From contig NZ_VZCB01000006.1 of the NCBI RefSeq assembly GCF_009494395.1, forward strand, positions 1-58,869: a DNA stretch of 58,869 bases. Reading direction: 5' to 3'. Shown here one piece after another: positions 7,875-16,602 of the stretch. Position numbers and translations under genes: made by a program. The stretch is from Segatella copri. GTDB lineage: Bacteria > Bacteroidota > Bacteroidia > Bacteroidales > Bacteroidaceae. The notes beneath the pieces were generated by a model. That model ran no database searches. It worked only from the letters and a program-made list of their open reading frames with translations, and was not told the DNA's origin. Each line of letters begins with the position of its first letter. Position 1 is the first letter of the stretch.

Positions 7875-10800
7875 TTATTCCTCTTTATATGCCTCATACT
7901 CCTCACGTGAGATTGGAGTCTCTGGGTCAACAATCAACACTTCATCATAGGTCAAGCCATAGAGGTGATAGACGAGGAAGTCGATTTGATATTCTAAGGA
8001 AGTAGTGTCGGCTTCTATGTTTACTTTTTTCAACTCCAACACTTTTGAAACCAATGATTCCAATTGTTTCAGAATCACCGCACTTGGAATTGGTATTCTC
8101 AATTGTTTCAGATATTCAGCCTTTATTGCTAAATTCAAGAACCTTGTGGCAAACAAATAATTGATTAACGTAGAATCCAATATTCCCAACAGGTAACGTA
8201 GAGAAGCATGAACATCATTTGGAATTATGAAGTTTACACCTTGACTTCCATATACAGACTTATCATCCAATACAGCACAAATTCTTGTTTTCAATGCCTC
8301 ATTTCTTGTATTTTGGACTAAGATTTTCTCTTTCAAATCCAATTCTCTTTTCACTCGAGGCCATTGTAAAGAATACCATTGAATCGCACCATTCTTCGCT
8401 TCTCTCCGTTTTGACAATGCGTCCTTAAAAGCAGCAAGCCAAGTTTCTGTATTTGGGTAAGTCTCTATATTTACAGAATTATTTAGATATAAGATTCTAC
8501 GTTCTCTACTTCTAACAGCATATCGTTCTATGTCTCTTCCATGACAAAGAGGATGAAGCAACTCTTTATCTATCCCATTCGACAACGCATCTGATTCCGA
8601 ATCAAAAATAAATGCAGGATTATTACCTGTTACAATGCCTTGAAATACAGAGAAATTCTCATCAAGTCGAGGGAAGTCATGATTAAATAGTTTACCCATT
8701 AAATCATTAGTCTTTTGATCACTAATACTAATAAGATTCTGGAACAAAGAGAAATAATCACTTGGAACAGAGCTAACTTTCTGATTTTCAAACTCCACAG
8801 CATTCTTCAATATGATTTTTTTGTTTCCTCTTTTACAGAAACGTAAAATAGTAGTATCAACTGTAGGGGCATGGAAAACTTTACCACCAGTATAACATAC
8901 TTCCGATAACCATTTATTATCTAAGAAAAGATTGCGCAATTTTTTATACGACAAATTGGAATGGATGATAGAAGGAATGATATAGGTAACAACAGCACTA
9001 GCTGACGCTAATTTGGTCAATGCCATTTCCAAAAATAGCGAAAACAAATCTGCACGCTTTTCAAAACAAGTAAAAGTATCCTTATATATTTTCTTATCTT
9101 CCACAGAAATACCTTCCACATTAACATACGGCGGATTACCAATCACAATATCAAATCCGCCCTTTTCGAATACATCCGCAAAATATGTATGCCAAAGGAA
9201 GAACTGGTCATTTGGAATCTCCAATTCATCTACAGCATCCTGCACCTCATGATTTCCCTCGGCACAAACCTTGATGTAATCCTTCACATACTTATCTATC
9301 TGCTGGCGACGCTGAGCACGCAAGGTATGATCGGTGATACTAAAATATGATTTTACTAAATCCTGAATGGTCTTCTGAACATCAGTTTCCTCAAAACCCA
9401 ACGAGAGAACACCACGAGTTTTCTTGGTATCCTTGCCGGTCTTCAACTTCTTGGAAGTAACATCCAAATCCACCCCTTTATAACTCTCCAGCAACGAGTT
9501 GCCCTGCATAATCTTAAAGTCGAGATTAGGCAAAGGCATCGGCTCCTTTTCATCGATGATAAGAGCAAGCCAGAAACGGAGACGGGCGATATCTACGGCT
9601 CCCTTCTCTATATCAACACCATAAATGTTGTTCTGAATGATATGGCGCTTGATGTCGGCAGCATTATCCTCCTCGAAGATTTCGATAGACTTGCGACATG
9701 CATAGAGTTCACGGAGTAAACCCATAGGGAAAGCTCCCGAACCGATGGCAGGGTCGCAAATCTTCACGTCTATCAACTTCCGGTCGATAGACATGGCAAG
9801 TTCTGAAGAAGCTCCACCCAGCTCCTCCACATCATTGGTTTTCACAAAGTTAGCAATATGTTCCTTAACCTCTGCATCATCTATGCCAGTTTGCAGATAC
9901 GCCGTCAGCGACTCCTGACACATGTAACGAACGATTTCCTTTGGGGTATAGAAGGCTCCCTTGTCCTTGTTATCCTCCAAAAGATTCTCGAAAATCTTGC
10001 CAAGCATCTCCGGATCAACACCCACCTCGGCATCATTCGGATCGTTCTCATCAATCGTAAAGTTGTAACTATCAAAGAAATCGAAGAGCGACTGGAACAT
10101 TCCGGCAGGGAAGACAGAATCTACTTCATCTATCTTCTCCTGCTGGAAAAGACCACCATTAAGATAAGGAATTTCATCGGCATTCGGAATATACTTCACT
10201 CCCACTCCGTTAACCAAAGGCGCACTACTCCGGTCCTCTGGCTTGGTATTGAGCAAGCCAAAGAACATCGGTTCAAGCACCTTATCCAGAAAATCTTCCT
10301 TTACTTCATCAGAGGCATCATAGAACAAATCGTGCATGTAATGCAGATTGCCAGCAAGCCATCCCTTACTCTGCAGGAAATAAAGGAACACGATACGACC
10401 CATCATCTTCTTGATATAATCGCGAACCAGTTTATCATCCTCCTTAAAGGATGAAAAGTACTGGGCATCAGGCTCTCCAGTTTCCTGCTCCACCCATTTG
10501 TTTCCCTTCTTTACATATTCCTTACCCGTAATGAACTTCACGAACTCGGCATACTGCTTGCGGTAAGCATCGAAGAAATCATCAGAAAGCGCTTCTACAG
10601 AGAACGCTTTCTTGATTTCAAGAAACTCATTGGCTTTTGTCCGTAAACTTTCAAAACGAAGTATAGGAGTTTTATAAAAAGCCTTCTCATCACCAAACAC
10701 ATAGGTGAATCGCTTGGTGTTGGTAGCATCTTCCTTCAAATCGCAAATCAAAGACAGACGCCAGTTGGTTCCATCATTAAATACCGCCAAGGCTGCATCA

Positions 10801-11087
10801 AAGCCATAGCCCAGATAAGGGCGAATCAGATTACGAAGCCCCACCTTGCGACGCAGCACCGAACCATCCTCCATTTCATAATAGAAGAAGCCTAACTCAT
10901 AATTGTCTTGCGTTGTCATACTGCCCAGGAAATACCCCTTGCGGTCTTCGGCATCCTCGTCCAAAGCCTCAGCTCTCACACGCACCTTGTCGGCATGAAA
11001 GTAATCCTGCAGCAACATCTGCCACTTCGAAAGATTGAACTTTGACTGAAAGAGTCGCTTGAATGTTTCTTTATTATATGTAGCCAT
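7875..11087 (-). CDS. N6-adenine DNA methyltransferase with target-recognition domain (Eco57I/type IIG-like)
   Basis: 1070 residues. Residues ~1-370 form an N-terminal region of uncertain function (type IIG enzymes often carry a nuclease here; I see no certain PD-(D/E)xK motif). GAFYTPKEIVRYM is at ~377, the SAM-binding motif DPAIGSGAF at 445-453, and the catalytic NPPY at 651-654 (FDIVIGNPPYVNVEG). The part after ~690 is a TaqI/Eco57I-type specificity domain ending near QLRIPIPSAV. It should methylate adenine in a specific DNA site. It is 47 bases downstream of the PLD/SNF2 helicase gene, in the same operon, so the two probably form one restriction or defence system. DNA from just after the NPPY motif to ~7960 is distinctly AT-richer than the first part, as expected for a swapped recognition domain. 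Confidence 0.9.
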   Translation of the reverse strand: MATYNKETFKRLFQSKFNLSKWQMLLQDYFHADKVRVRAEALDEDAEDRKGYFLGSMTTQDNYELGFFYYEMEDGSVLRRKVGLRNLIRPYLGYGFDAALAVFNDGTNWRLSLICDLKEDATNTKRFTYVFGDEKAFYKTPILRFESLRTKANEFLEIKKAFSVEALSDDFFDAYRKQYAEFVKFITGKEYVKKGNKWVEQETGEPDAQYFSSFKEDDKLVRDYIKKMMGRIVFLYFLQSKGWLAGNLHYMHDLFYDASDEVKEDFLDKVLEPMFFGLLNTKPEDRSSAPLVNGVGVKYIPNADEIPYLNGGLFQQEKIDEVDSVFPAGMFQSLFDFFDSYNFTIDENDPNDAEVGVDPEMLGKIFENLLEDNKDKGAFYTPKEIVRYMCQESLTAYLQTGIDDAEVKEHIANFVKTNDVEELGGASSELAMSIDRKLIDVKICDPAIGSGAFPMGLLRELYACRKSIEIFEEDNAADIKRHIIQNNIYGVDIEKGAVDIARLRFWLALIIDEKEPMPLPNLDFKIMQGNSLLESYKGVDLDVTSKKLKTGKDTKKTRGVLSLGFEETDVQKTIQDLVKSYFSITDHTLRAQRRQQIDKYVKDYIKVCAEGNHEVQDAVDELEIPNDQFFLWHTYFADVFEKGGFDIVIGNPPYVNVEGISVEDKKIYKDTFTCFEKRADLFSLFLEMALTKLASASAVVTYIIPSIIHSNLSYKKLRNLFLDNKWLSEVCYTGGKVFHAPTVDTTILRFCKRGNKKIILKNAVEFENQKVSSVPSDYFSLFQNLISISDQKTNDLMGKLFNHDFPRLDENFSVFQGIVTGNNPAFIFDSESDALSNGIDKELLHPLCHGRDIERYAVRSRERRILYLNNSVNIETYPNTETWLAAFKDALSKRREAKNGAIQWYSLQWPRVKRELDLKEKILVQNTRNEALKTRICAVLDDKSVYGSQGVNFIIPNDVHASLRYLLGILDSTLINYLFATRFLNLAIKAEYLKQLRIPIPSAVILKQLESLVSKVLELKKVNIEADTTSLEYQIDFLVYHLYGLTYDEVLIVDPETPISREEYEAYKEE

Positions 11088-11112
11088 AACTATCTTTGTT
11101 TTTTCTGTTCTT

Positions 11113-11130
11113 ACACCTTATTATATATAG
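11113..11130. repeat. 13-base intergenic motif, copy 1
   Basis: ACACCTTATTATATATAG contains ACCTTATTATATA, which occurs six times in the window, always outside genes. This copy fills the gap between the helicase and methyltransferase genes. Confidence 0.7.
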
Positions 11131-11134
11131 AGAC

Positions 11135-14100
11135 TTAGATGAATGACTCAGATACCACAATCTGCGGTTCCAAGCTTTCCTCGTTTCTTTCCTCGTCGGT
11201 ATCCAGCGGAATGTTGTAGCGATCAAAGAGTTCATCTACCTTGTCTATGATTTGCGCTACGAGTTCTTCGCTGGATGGTTTCTGCTTCTTTACCAGACGA
11301 TTGAAACTGTTGATGCTGGAATTGAGTCCGATGAAGACACCCAGTTCCACAATCTGCTCCAACTTCTTGATTTGCGCCACAGTCTTCTCCGCACCCACAG
11401 CAGTCAAGGTCCGATTCATCGTACGAAGAATACTCAGCACGGCATTGGTCGATTTATCTTTCTTCCTATTCTCCATGCTTTCGGCATCCACCACTCTTCT
11501 CACCACCTTCTGGTAGGATTCCAAAGCCAGTTTCACCTGGTCGTAATGGAAATCCATCACCTTCGCAAAGTCACCCGGCTTCTCCTCCATCTCAGCCTTC
11601 ATGATGTCCATCGCATCCAGGAATGGGATAGACAAAGCCTTGCCGTCAGCCTTAACCCAATAATACTCTACCTTCTGAGGCGAAGAAAGATAGACGATAG
11701 TGGAATGAGAATGTTTTCCGATTTCCCTCACCGTTCGGCTCTTCATCGGCAAAGCCTTGATGCTGTTGTAGAGCTTGCGACGGATGCGATAAAGCTCACG
11801 GGCTTCTTCCAGAAACTTCAGGTTTCTATCCACGGCATCCTGAATATCAGGATTGAACATCTGGAACTCTTTCACAATTTCCTCTCTAGAGTAAATCTGC
11901 GCATCCTCGCCAAAGGCTGAATGGAAGCCCTGCAACTTGATGAGGGCGTTGCTATAGAGATGAATCTCCTGGTTGCCCTGCATCGACGGATAGAACATGT
12001 AGTTGTATATCTTGTCTGCCACCGAACCGATACGGTTGACACGACCGATGCGCTGCATCAATCGGGTAGCATTCCATGGCGAATCGTAGTTGATGATAAC
12101 ATTGGCACGATGCAGATTGACACCTTCGGCAAGCACATCAGAGGTAATCACGATGTTGAATTCATCCGATTGCTCGGCATAGTTGGCATCAAAGCACTTG
12201 CGGAGAATATCCTGCCTGTTGGTACGATTGCTGGCACAGACATCCAGAATGTCGTGGCGATGCAGACGATTCTGCAGCTGCTCCGTCAGATAATTCACAG
12301 TATCTACGCTCTCTGAGAAGATGACCAGTTTGCCTGTAGGATTTATCTCCTTATCAAAGAATTCATGTTCCAGTTTATCGATAAACAATTCCAGCTTAGG
12401 GTCTTCGCTTACCCCATCCCATTGTTTACACAACTTCTTCAAATTCTCAGCATCTTCTTTCAGCATCTCCAAAAACCGTTCGCTGAAATCTTCGTTTTTA
12501 AAGACCGTATCTTCCTCTTTCAAGCCTTTTTCTACGGCATATTCTATGATGCGGTCCAGTTCCCAGCCCTTGGCTTGCTTATCCTTCACGTTGATATCGG
12601 GAGCGATAATTACCTTGTTCTGGTCAAACATCTTGATCATATCCTCGGTAATGCGGAGGAAAGTGTGGAGCGAACGGCGGAAGGCATAGAAACTGCTCTC
12701 CAATCGCTTGACCATGTGAACACGATAAATGCCTGTCAGCATGGTAGAAATATGAAGGGCAGTAGGATACTTCTTGCGCGCCTCGCCCTGCAAGAACTCC
12801 ACGGCACGATAGCGGGCATAGTGCAAGCCCTTGCCTGTAGGATTATCTTCGGGATGAGGCGTATCGGTAAGAATCGCCATCGTACTATAGAAGAGATCGT
12901 TCAAACCGCCATTTAATTCATACATCAATTCGTTAGGAGGCAGAATATCCGGGAATACGATGTGCTGGTCATCCAAGTCTTTCTTATAGGCAGGCACATT
13001 CTTGATATTGTTTCGGGTTCGTCTAACCGTCACCTTATCAATCACTTGCGTTCTTATCTTCTCGTAGAGGTCATCGGTACGCTTAGCAAATTCTGCATTT
13101 CTTTCGTTATACTTGTCTAACTTACGCTCACGCATCAGCTTATCATATTCTTCTATCCATGGAGAGAAGGTTACAGGCAGATTCTGGATGCCTTCGATGG
13201 TAGAATAGCGGGCATTCTGGAAGAGAAGCAAGAGATTCAGAAGATCGGTTGGACGATTATTGAGCGGAGTAGCCGAAAGCAGCATCACCTTCTTGTGATG
13301 GCCTTTTACCAAACCTTCGTTTATGCGAGGAGTCTTGCAGATTAACTGCAAATCATCGTATCTGCCAGCGGTGGCTCCACGGAAGTTATGCGCCTCATCA
13401 ACAATCACCAGGTCATACTCTCCCTTTTCACGGAAGTTGCCTTCGCTCTCTATGATTTTATTCAGACTGCCATTGCTCACAAACTGGGCGTAGCGCTTGA
13501 TGCCGAAAAGCTTGAAAGTGTCAGTCCAGTTCTTTTCCAAGGCTGGCGGATAAACCACCAGGATATTGGTGTATCTTCCATTTGCTTCAACAAATCGCTT
13601 GGCAATCATCGTGGCAACAATGGTTTTACCCAAACCCACCACATCGGCAAGGAAGAAGCCATTGTGCTGCATCAGCATCTGATAACCCTGAATCACGGCA
13701 TCGTGCTGATAGCGGATATCCTTCACACCCTCAGGCATTTCCATCGTAAAATCATCCTCCACCTGCGAACCGAAAGTATCTATCAGCACCTTCATATAGA
13801 GTTCGTATGGTGTAGGCAACTGGGCAAGATGAGTCTTCGCCTTCATCTGCTCGATGTCTTGCAGATTCAGAGGAACAGCCTGCTCCCAAAGCTGCTCAAA
13901 TTCCTGCTTGCAATATTCCACATCATCATAATCTTTCATCGCCACGTTCAACTCATATCGGTTGCCAGGCATGGTTCCCATACCGGAATCGGATAGATTA
14001 GAGGACCCCATGATAACCCAGCCATCAGAGTTTGGATTATGGTTTTCCGGGAGAAGAAGATAGAATTTGGCATGGAGGTTTTTGCTTCGATGGATACGCA

Positions 14101-14467
14101 TCTCCAGTTTTTTGTCGATGATGTCCTGGCAAAACTGGAGGATACCTCTCTCCGTCTGCTCATCATAGCCCGCATTCTTCACTTCTTCAACGAAATCTTG
14201 AGAATAGGCATCGATGACGGCTTGTTCATCTATCTGTCCGAAAAAGAGTTTGGATTGCTTACGGAATATGTTGTCGATATTGATACCTACCAATATCTGT
14301 ATCTTTTTTACCTGCTCAAATTCCTCACGAAGTTTGAAATAGCCCGAACTTCGGAAATATCCTACTACTGCCTGAAAGGTATGAAAATCAAGCATGTTGT
14401 GGGCTATTCCCTTGAACTTCTCGAACAGGGAATTATCTGGAGTATTATTGAAAAACTTAGTGCTCAT
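11135..14467 (-). CDS. PLD-nuclease / SNF2-family helicase fusion (restriction or defence helicase)
   Basis: 1110 residues. The N-terminal ~200 residues form a phospholipase-D-like nuclease domain with HAK at 132-134 and GSSNLSDSG at ~154. A superfamily 2 helicase follows: Walker A DVVGLGKT (275-282), VDEAH (356-360), LLSATPLNN (~395), and motif VI QRIGRVNRIGS near 805. The C-terminal ~250 residues are helical. The architecture is that of defence helicases which cut or translocate on non-self DNA; related parts occur in DISARM (DrmC PLD, DrmD SNF2) but fused here. It is first in a two-gene operon with a methyltransferase. The gene starts 440 bases after a good promoter. No ATPase, BrxC, PglZ or DrmA/B gene accompanies it. 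Confidence 0.9.
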   Translation of the reverse strand: MSTKFFNNTPDNSLFEKFKGIAHNMLDFHTFQAVVGYFRSSGYFKLREEFEQVKKIQILVGINIDNIFRKQSKLFFGQIDEQAVIDAYSQDFVEEVKNAGYDEQTERGILQFCQDIIDKKLEMRIHRSKNLHAKFYLLLPENHNPNSDGWVIMGSSNLSDSGMGTMPGNRYELNVAMKDYDDVEYCKQEFEQLWEQAVPLNLQDIEQMKAKTHLAQLPTPYELYMKVLIDTFGSQVEDDFTMEMPEGVKDIRYQHDAVIQGYQMLMQHNGFFLADVVGLGKTIVATMIAKRFVEANGRYTNILVVYPPALEKNWTDTFKLFGIKRYAQFVSNGSLNKIIESEGNFREKGEYDLVIVDEAHNFRGATAGRYDDLQLICKTPRINEGLVKGHHKKVMLLSATPLNNRPTDLLNLLLLFQNARYSTIEGIQNLPVTFSPWIEEYDKLMRERKLDKYNERNAEFAKRTDDLYEKIRTQVIDKVTVRRTRNNIKNVPAYKKDLDDQHIVFPDILPPNELMYELNGGLNDLFYSTMAILTDTPHPEDNPTGKGLHYARYRAVEFLQGEARKKYPTALHISTMLTGIYRVHMVKRLESSFYAFRRSLHTFLRITEDMIKMFDQNKVIIAPDINVKDKQAKGWELDRIIEYAVEKGLKEEDTVFKNEDFSERFLEMLKEDAENLKKLCKQWDGVSEDPKLELFIDKLEHEFFDKEINPTGKLVIFSESVDTVNYLTEQLQNRLHRHDILDVCASNRTNRQDILRKCFDANYAEQSDEFNIVITSDVLAEGVNLHRANVIINYDSPWNATRLMQRIGRVNRIGSVADKIYNYMFYPSMQGNQEIHLYSNALIKLQGFHSAFGEDAQIYSREEIVKEFQMFNPDIQDAVDRNLKFLEEARELYRIRRKLYNSIKALPMKSRTVREIGKHSHSTIVYLSSPQKVEYYWVKADGKALSIPFLDAMDIMKAEMEEKPGDFAKVMDFHYDQVKLALESYQKVVRRVVDAESMENRKKDKSTNAVLSILRTMNRTLTAVGAEKTVAQIKKLEQIVELGVFIGLNSSINSFNRLVKKQKPSSEELVAQIIDKVDELFDRYNIPLDTDEERNEESLEPQIVVSESFI

Positions 14468-14908
14468 CTGTCTGTATCTCCTTAGGATATTGGCACTTCC
14501 GCCATTCCCCTAAGCAGAAACTTTTTGTTAGTTTGTATGGTTGCTACCAAAACAGAAATGGCGTAGGGAATCTATCACTCGCATTACCCTTGCTCGATTG
14601 AGGTCCTAGGAAAACCTTTGGCAACAAGGATAAGAAGCAACAGAAACCTACGCCAAACTTGCATATATAATAGCACAGGATGTACCCTATCCAAACGAAT
14701 GGAAAGGGCACACCTATGCCTGTGTACATACACACATAAAGCGAAGGCGCCTACCGCTGTCTTCATCTGAGTGTAACTTTTGAAATTTCCTAGGTTTCGA
14801 AAGATCAGAAGAAAACGTAGTACACGTCTTTCTTAATTATGATAGGCCAAGCCATGGACTTTTACCTAGCCAGCGACTCATCGCCAGCCATCCACAGCAA
14901 GACAACTG
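14468..14908 (-). other. Long untranslated leader of the helicase/methyltransferase operon
   Basis: About 440 bases lie between the promoter at 14909-14939 and the helicase ATG. Short frames of 60-68 codons on the minus strand show no recognisable family and no consistent codon use, so I do not call them genes. The stretch may hold a regulatory leader, or a second nearer promoter that I cannot recognise. Confidence 0.4.
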
Positions 14909-14939
14909 CAAAAGTACGAAAAAGAATTGGGATTTGCAA
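14909..14939 (-). promoter_or_regulatory. Promoter of the helicase/methyltransferase operon
   Basis: On the minus strand TTGC (14936-14939), then 19 bases, then TACTTTTG (14909-14916). It lies inside the pair of inverted repeats, so the island carries its own promoter. Confidence 0.6.
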
Positions 14940-15000
14940 GAAAATCGGAAAGTTTCTTGCAAATTCAAATAAAATTGGTTATAAAGCAGCATATATTCAA

Positions 15001-15087
15001 GGCTTTTGCCCTTACAGGGCGCAGGGGGACAATGCCTTAACACCCAGAGTGTTGCCCTGGGCTAGGAGCTTCTGGGCCTTCAGCCCG
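15001..15087 (-). repeat. Interspersed palindromic element A, copy 2 (right border of island)
   Basis: The reverse complement aligns over its full length with 7644-7728 (shared GGGCTGAAGGCCCA, TAGCCCAGGGCAAC, GCGCCCTGTAAGGGCAAAAG). Together the two copies enclose the helicase/methyltransferase locus and its promoter. Confidence 0.75.
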
Positions 15088-15149
15088 TGCATGAACCACA
15101 TGCAAAAGTTCAATGATTTACTTCTTAACCAGGCATTTTATACTCATAT

Positions 15150-15362
15150 CTAAGCTTCCAGATAGTTCATCATATCCTCCAATGTATCGAAGTTCTTGAC
15201 ATTCCCCTCCTTCACATCGAGAATTGCCTTATCTAACTCTGACATTTTAGAGTTAGACTTCACTTTGCTAGCAACCCATCCCATTCTTTTAGCCAATTCT
15301 TTCAAAAATTGCATATCGGAACTAGGAAGTTGCAAAATTATTGTTTGTAATGTTGCATCCAT
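15150..15362 (-). CDS. Small antitoxin-like protein, orphan
   Basis: 70 residues from MDATLQTIILQLPSSDMQFL. A short beta strand then helix (LPSSDMQFLKELAKRMGW) and an acidic end (FDTLEDMMNYLEA) resemble the ribbon-helix-helix or RelB-like antitoxins of Bacteroidetes. An in-frame start 13 codons upstream (15401) would overlap the preceding gene by 22 bases; I prefer the inner ATG because the outer codons look like read-through of the neighbour's tail. No toxin gene follows within 400 bases downstream, so it would be an orphan. It lies 17 bases after the HU-HTH gene and may be co-transcribed. Confidence 0.6.
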   Translation of the reverse strand: MDATLQTIILQLPSSDMQFLKELAKRMGWVASKVKSNSKMSELDKAILDVKEGNVKNFDTLEDMMNYLEA

Positions 15363-15379
15363 AACACTACCATTTTTAT

Positions 15380-16018
15380 TTATTCTTTCCTCTTCACCCA
15401 AACCTTATGGCTGCCGCGGCCTAGTGAATCTATCGGCGAAGATTTATCACAGGTCAGCTCCTTCAGTTCCATAGAGGCAGCAGTACGGCTCAGGTTGTTG
15501 ATGGAGGCATAATCGCCTAGGGTGAGGACTCCGTTCTTCTCTATCACCTCCAGAGCTCGGGCGATGCGCTCTTCCTTGGAATAGAGCTGCTTACGGATCA
15601 CCTTTACACCACCCATATCACGCTCCAGGTCACGGTCGGTTTCACGCTTTACATCCTTGACAAACTCTGGAGACGCCTTGAAGTTGATGTCTTTCACTCC
15701 CACCTTGCGGTACGTCATCTTATCATCTGGATTCAGAATTTCCCTAGGCTTCTCATCCTCGAAAGCGAGGGAGAGGGAGAAGGTGCCGAAACCTTCCAGA
15801 TTCACGTTGTACCCCATGGAGAGCATGTCTGCCAGCATATCAACCACATCGGTCAATACAGCCTCCGTGGTACTTTCCGAAATACCGCGATGGTAGTTCT
15901 GCATCATCTTGACGAACTCTTTTCGGGATAGTGTACGATTGGTCACCATCTTGGGATAAACTCTGCGCTTGCCATCATAGCGCATATCCCCCATTTCCTG
16001 CAATTTGTACTTAGCCAT
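15380..16018 (-). CDS. HU-family DNA-binding protein with C-terminal helix-turn-helix
   Basis: 212 residues, twice the length of plain HU. Residues ~1-130 match the HU/IHF-like fold of Bacteroidetes (SRKEFVKMMQNYHRGISEST, GYNVNLEGFGTFSLSL, then NPDDKMTYRKVGVKDINF). Residues ~140-212 look like a winged helix-turn-helix (ARALEVIEKNGVLTLGDYAS, NNLSRTAASMELKEL). HU proteins bend DNA; the added domain suggests sequence-specific binding or regulation. Its mRNA should start near 16247, immediately before a palindromic 4 x 21-base array, so autoregulation is an attractive but unproven idea. Divergent from sbcDC. Confidence 0.8.
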   Translation of the reverse strand: MAKYKLQEMGDMRYDGKRRVYPKMVTNRTLSRKEFVKMMQNYHRGISESTTEAVLTDVVDMLADMLSMGYNVNLEGFGTFSLSLAFEDEKPREILNPDDKMTYRKVGVKDINFKASPEFVKDVKRETDRDLERDMGGVKVIRKQLYSKEERIARALEVIEKNGVLTLGDYASINNLSRTAASMELKELTCDKSSPIDSLGRGSHKVWVKRKE

Positions 16019-16157
16019 ATCAGTTTCCTTTCTTATTTTAGTTTATCTGTATTTCTTATTGCAGCAGCCTTTGCATCCTACAGCATTTATGATCACACTT
16101 AAGAAGAAAAGACCACAAACCTAGGAAGAAAAGTATTTTATCCTAGGAGAAATCTCC

Positions 16158-16241
16158 GTTCATAGACATTGAACCGACATTCAAAGTCTATGAACCGCCG
16201 TTCAAAGACACTGAACGGACATTCAATGTTTATGAACGAAG
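16158..16241. repeat. Four tandem 21-base palindromic repeats in the HU-HTH leader
   Basis: Units start at 16158, 16179, 16200 and 16221; each has the form (G/A)TTCA-N7-TGAAC followed by CG-rich bases, so each is itself an inverted repeat. Units 1 and 4 with flanks (GAAATCTCCGTTCATAGACA and its inverted partner ending at 16246) are nearly perfect reverse complements, so the whole block forms one large palindrome. Confidence 0.85.
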
Positions 16242-16253
16242 ATTTCTACCTTG

Positions 16254-16284
16254 CAAAGATACAACTTTATCAGATATAAAACAA
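16254..16284 (-). promoter_or_regulatory. Promoter of the HU-HTH gene
   Basis: Minus strand TTG (16282-16284), 20 bases, TATCTTTG (16254-16261). Transcription would start near 16247, right at the edge of the palindromic array. Confidence 0.65.
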
Positions 16285-16344
16285 GACTTTTCCTGAATAT
16301 CTTTACATTTCCAGCCATAATTCTTCGTTTTTTGAGCTTATTTC

Positions 16345-16376
16345 TTTGCGTATCCCAAATAATTGTGTTAACTTTG
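16345..16376 (+). promoter_or_regulatory. Promoter of sbcDC
   Basis: TTTG (16345-16348), 20 bases, TAACTTTG (16369-16376). The leader to sbcD is about 220 bases and contains repeat element D. Confidence 0.6.
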
Positions 16377-16437
16377 TAGTCAGATTGCAAACCAAAGGTC
16401 AAAGGATTGCAAGACTAAGACTGAACTTTCACATATG

Positions 16438-16555
16438 GGGAAGTTAAGGGAAGTTAGAGGGAAGTTAAGGGACAAATGTCCTACGTTTTACGCCAAAAGG
16501 CTATTGTCTCTTAACTTCCCGAACGACCGTAGGGAGTGATAACTTCTTTAACTTC
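16438..16555. repeat. Interspersed element D, copy 1
   Basis: GGGAAGTTAAG repeats near the left end, CTTAACTTCCC pairs with them on the right, then GACCGTAGGGAGTGATAACT follows. A second copy is at 51631-51743. Confidence 0.7.
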
Positions 16556-16602
16556 AATTAATTCCCTCACTTGCGAAACTTGAATTAAGATTAGACATTC
16601 TT

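Noticed and set aside
7875..14467. Complete BREX or DISARM system
   Set aside because: No PglZ, BrxC, DrmA or DrmB homologue adjoins the helicase/methyltransferase pair; only partial similarity in domain content.
14837..15153. 104-codon plus-strand frame
   Set aside because: It runs through a minus-strand promoter and element A and has no coding character.
16158..16241. CRISPR-like array
   Set aside because: Units are contiguous 21-mers without unique spacers, and there is no cas gene.
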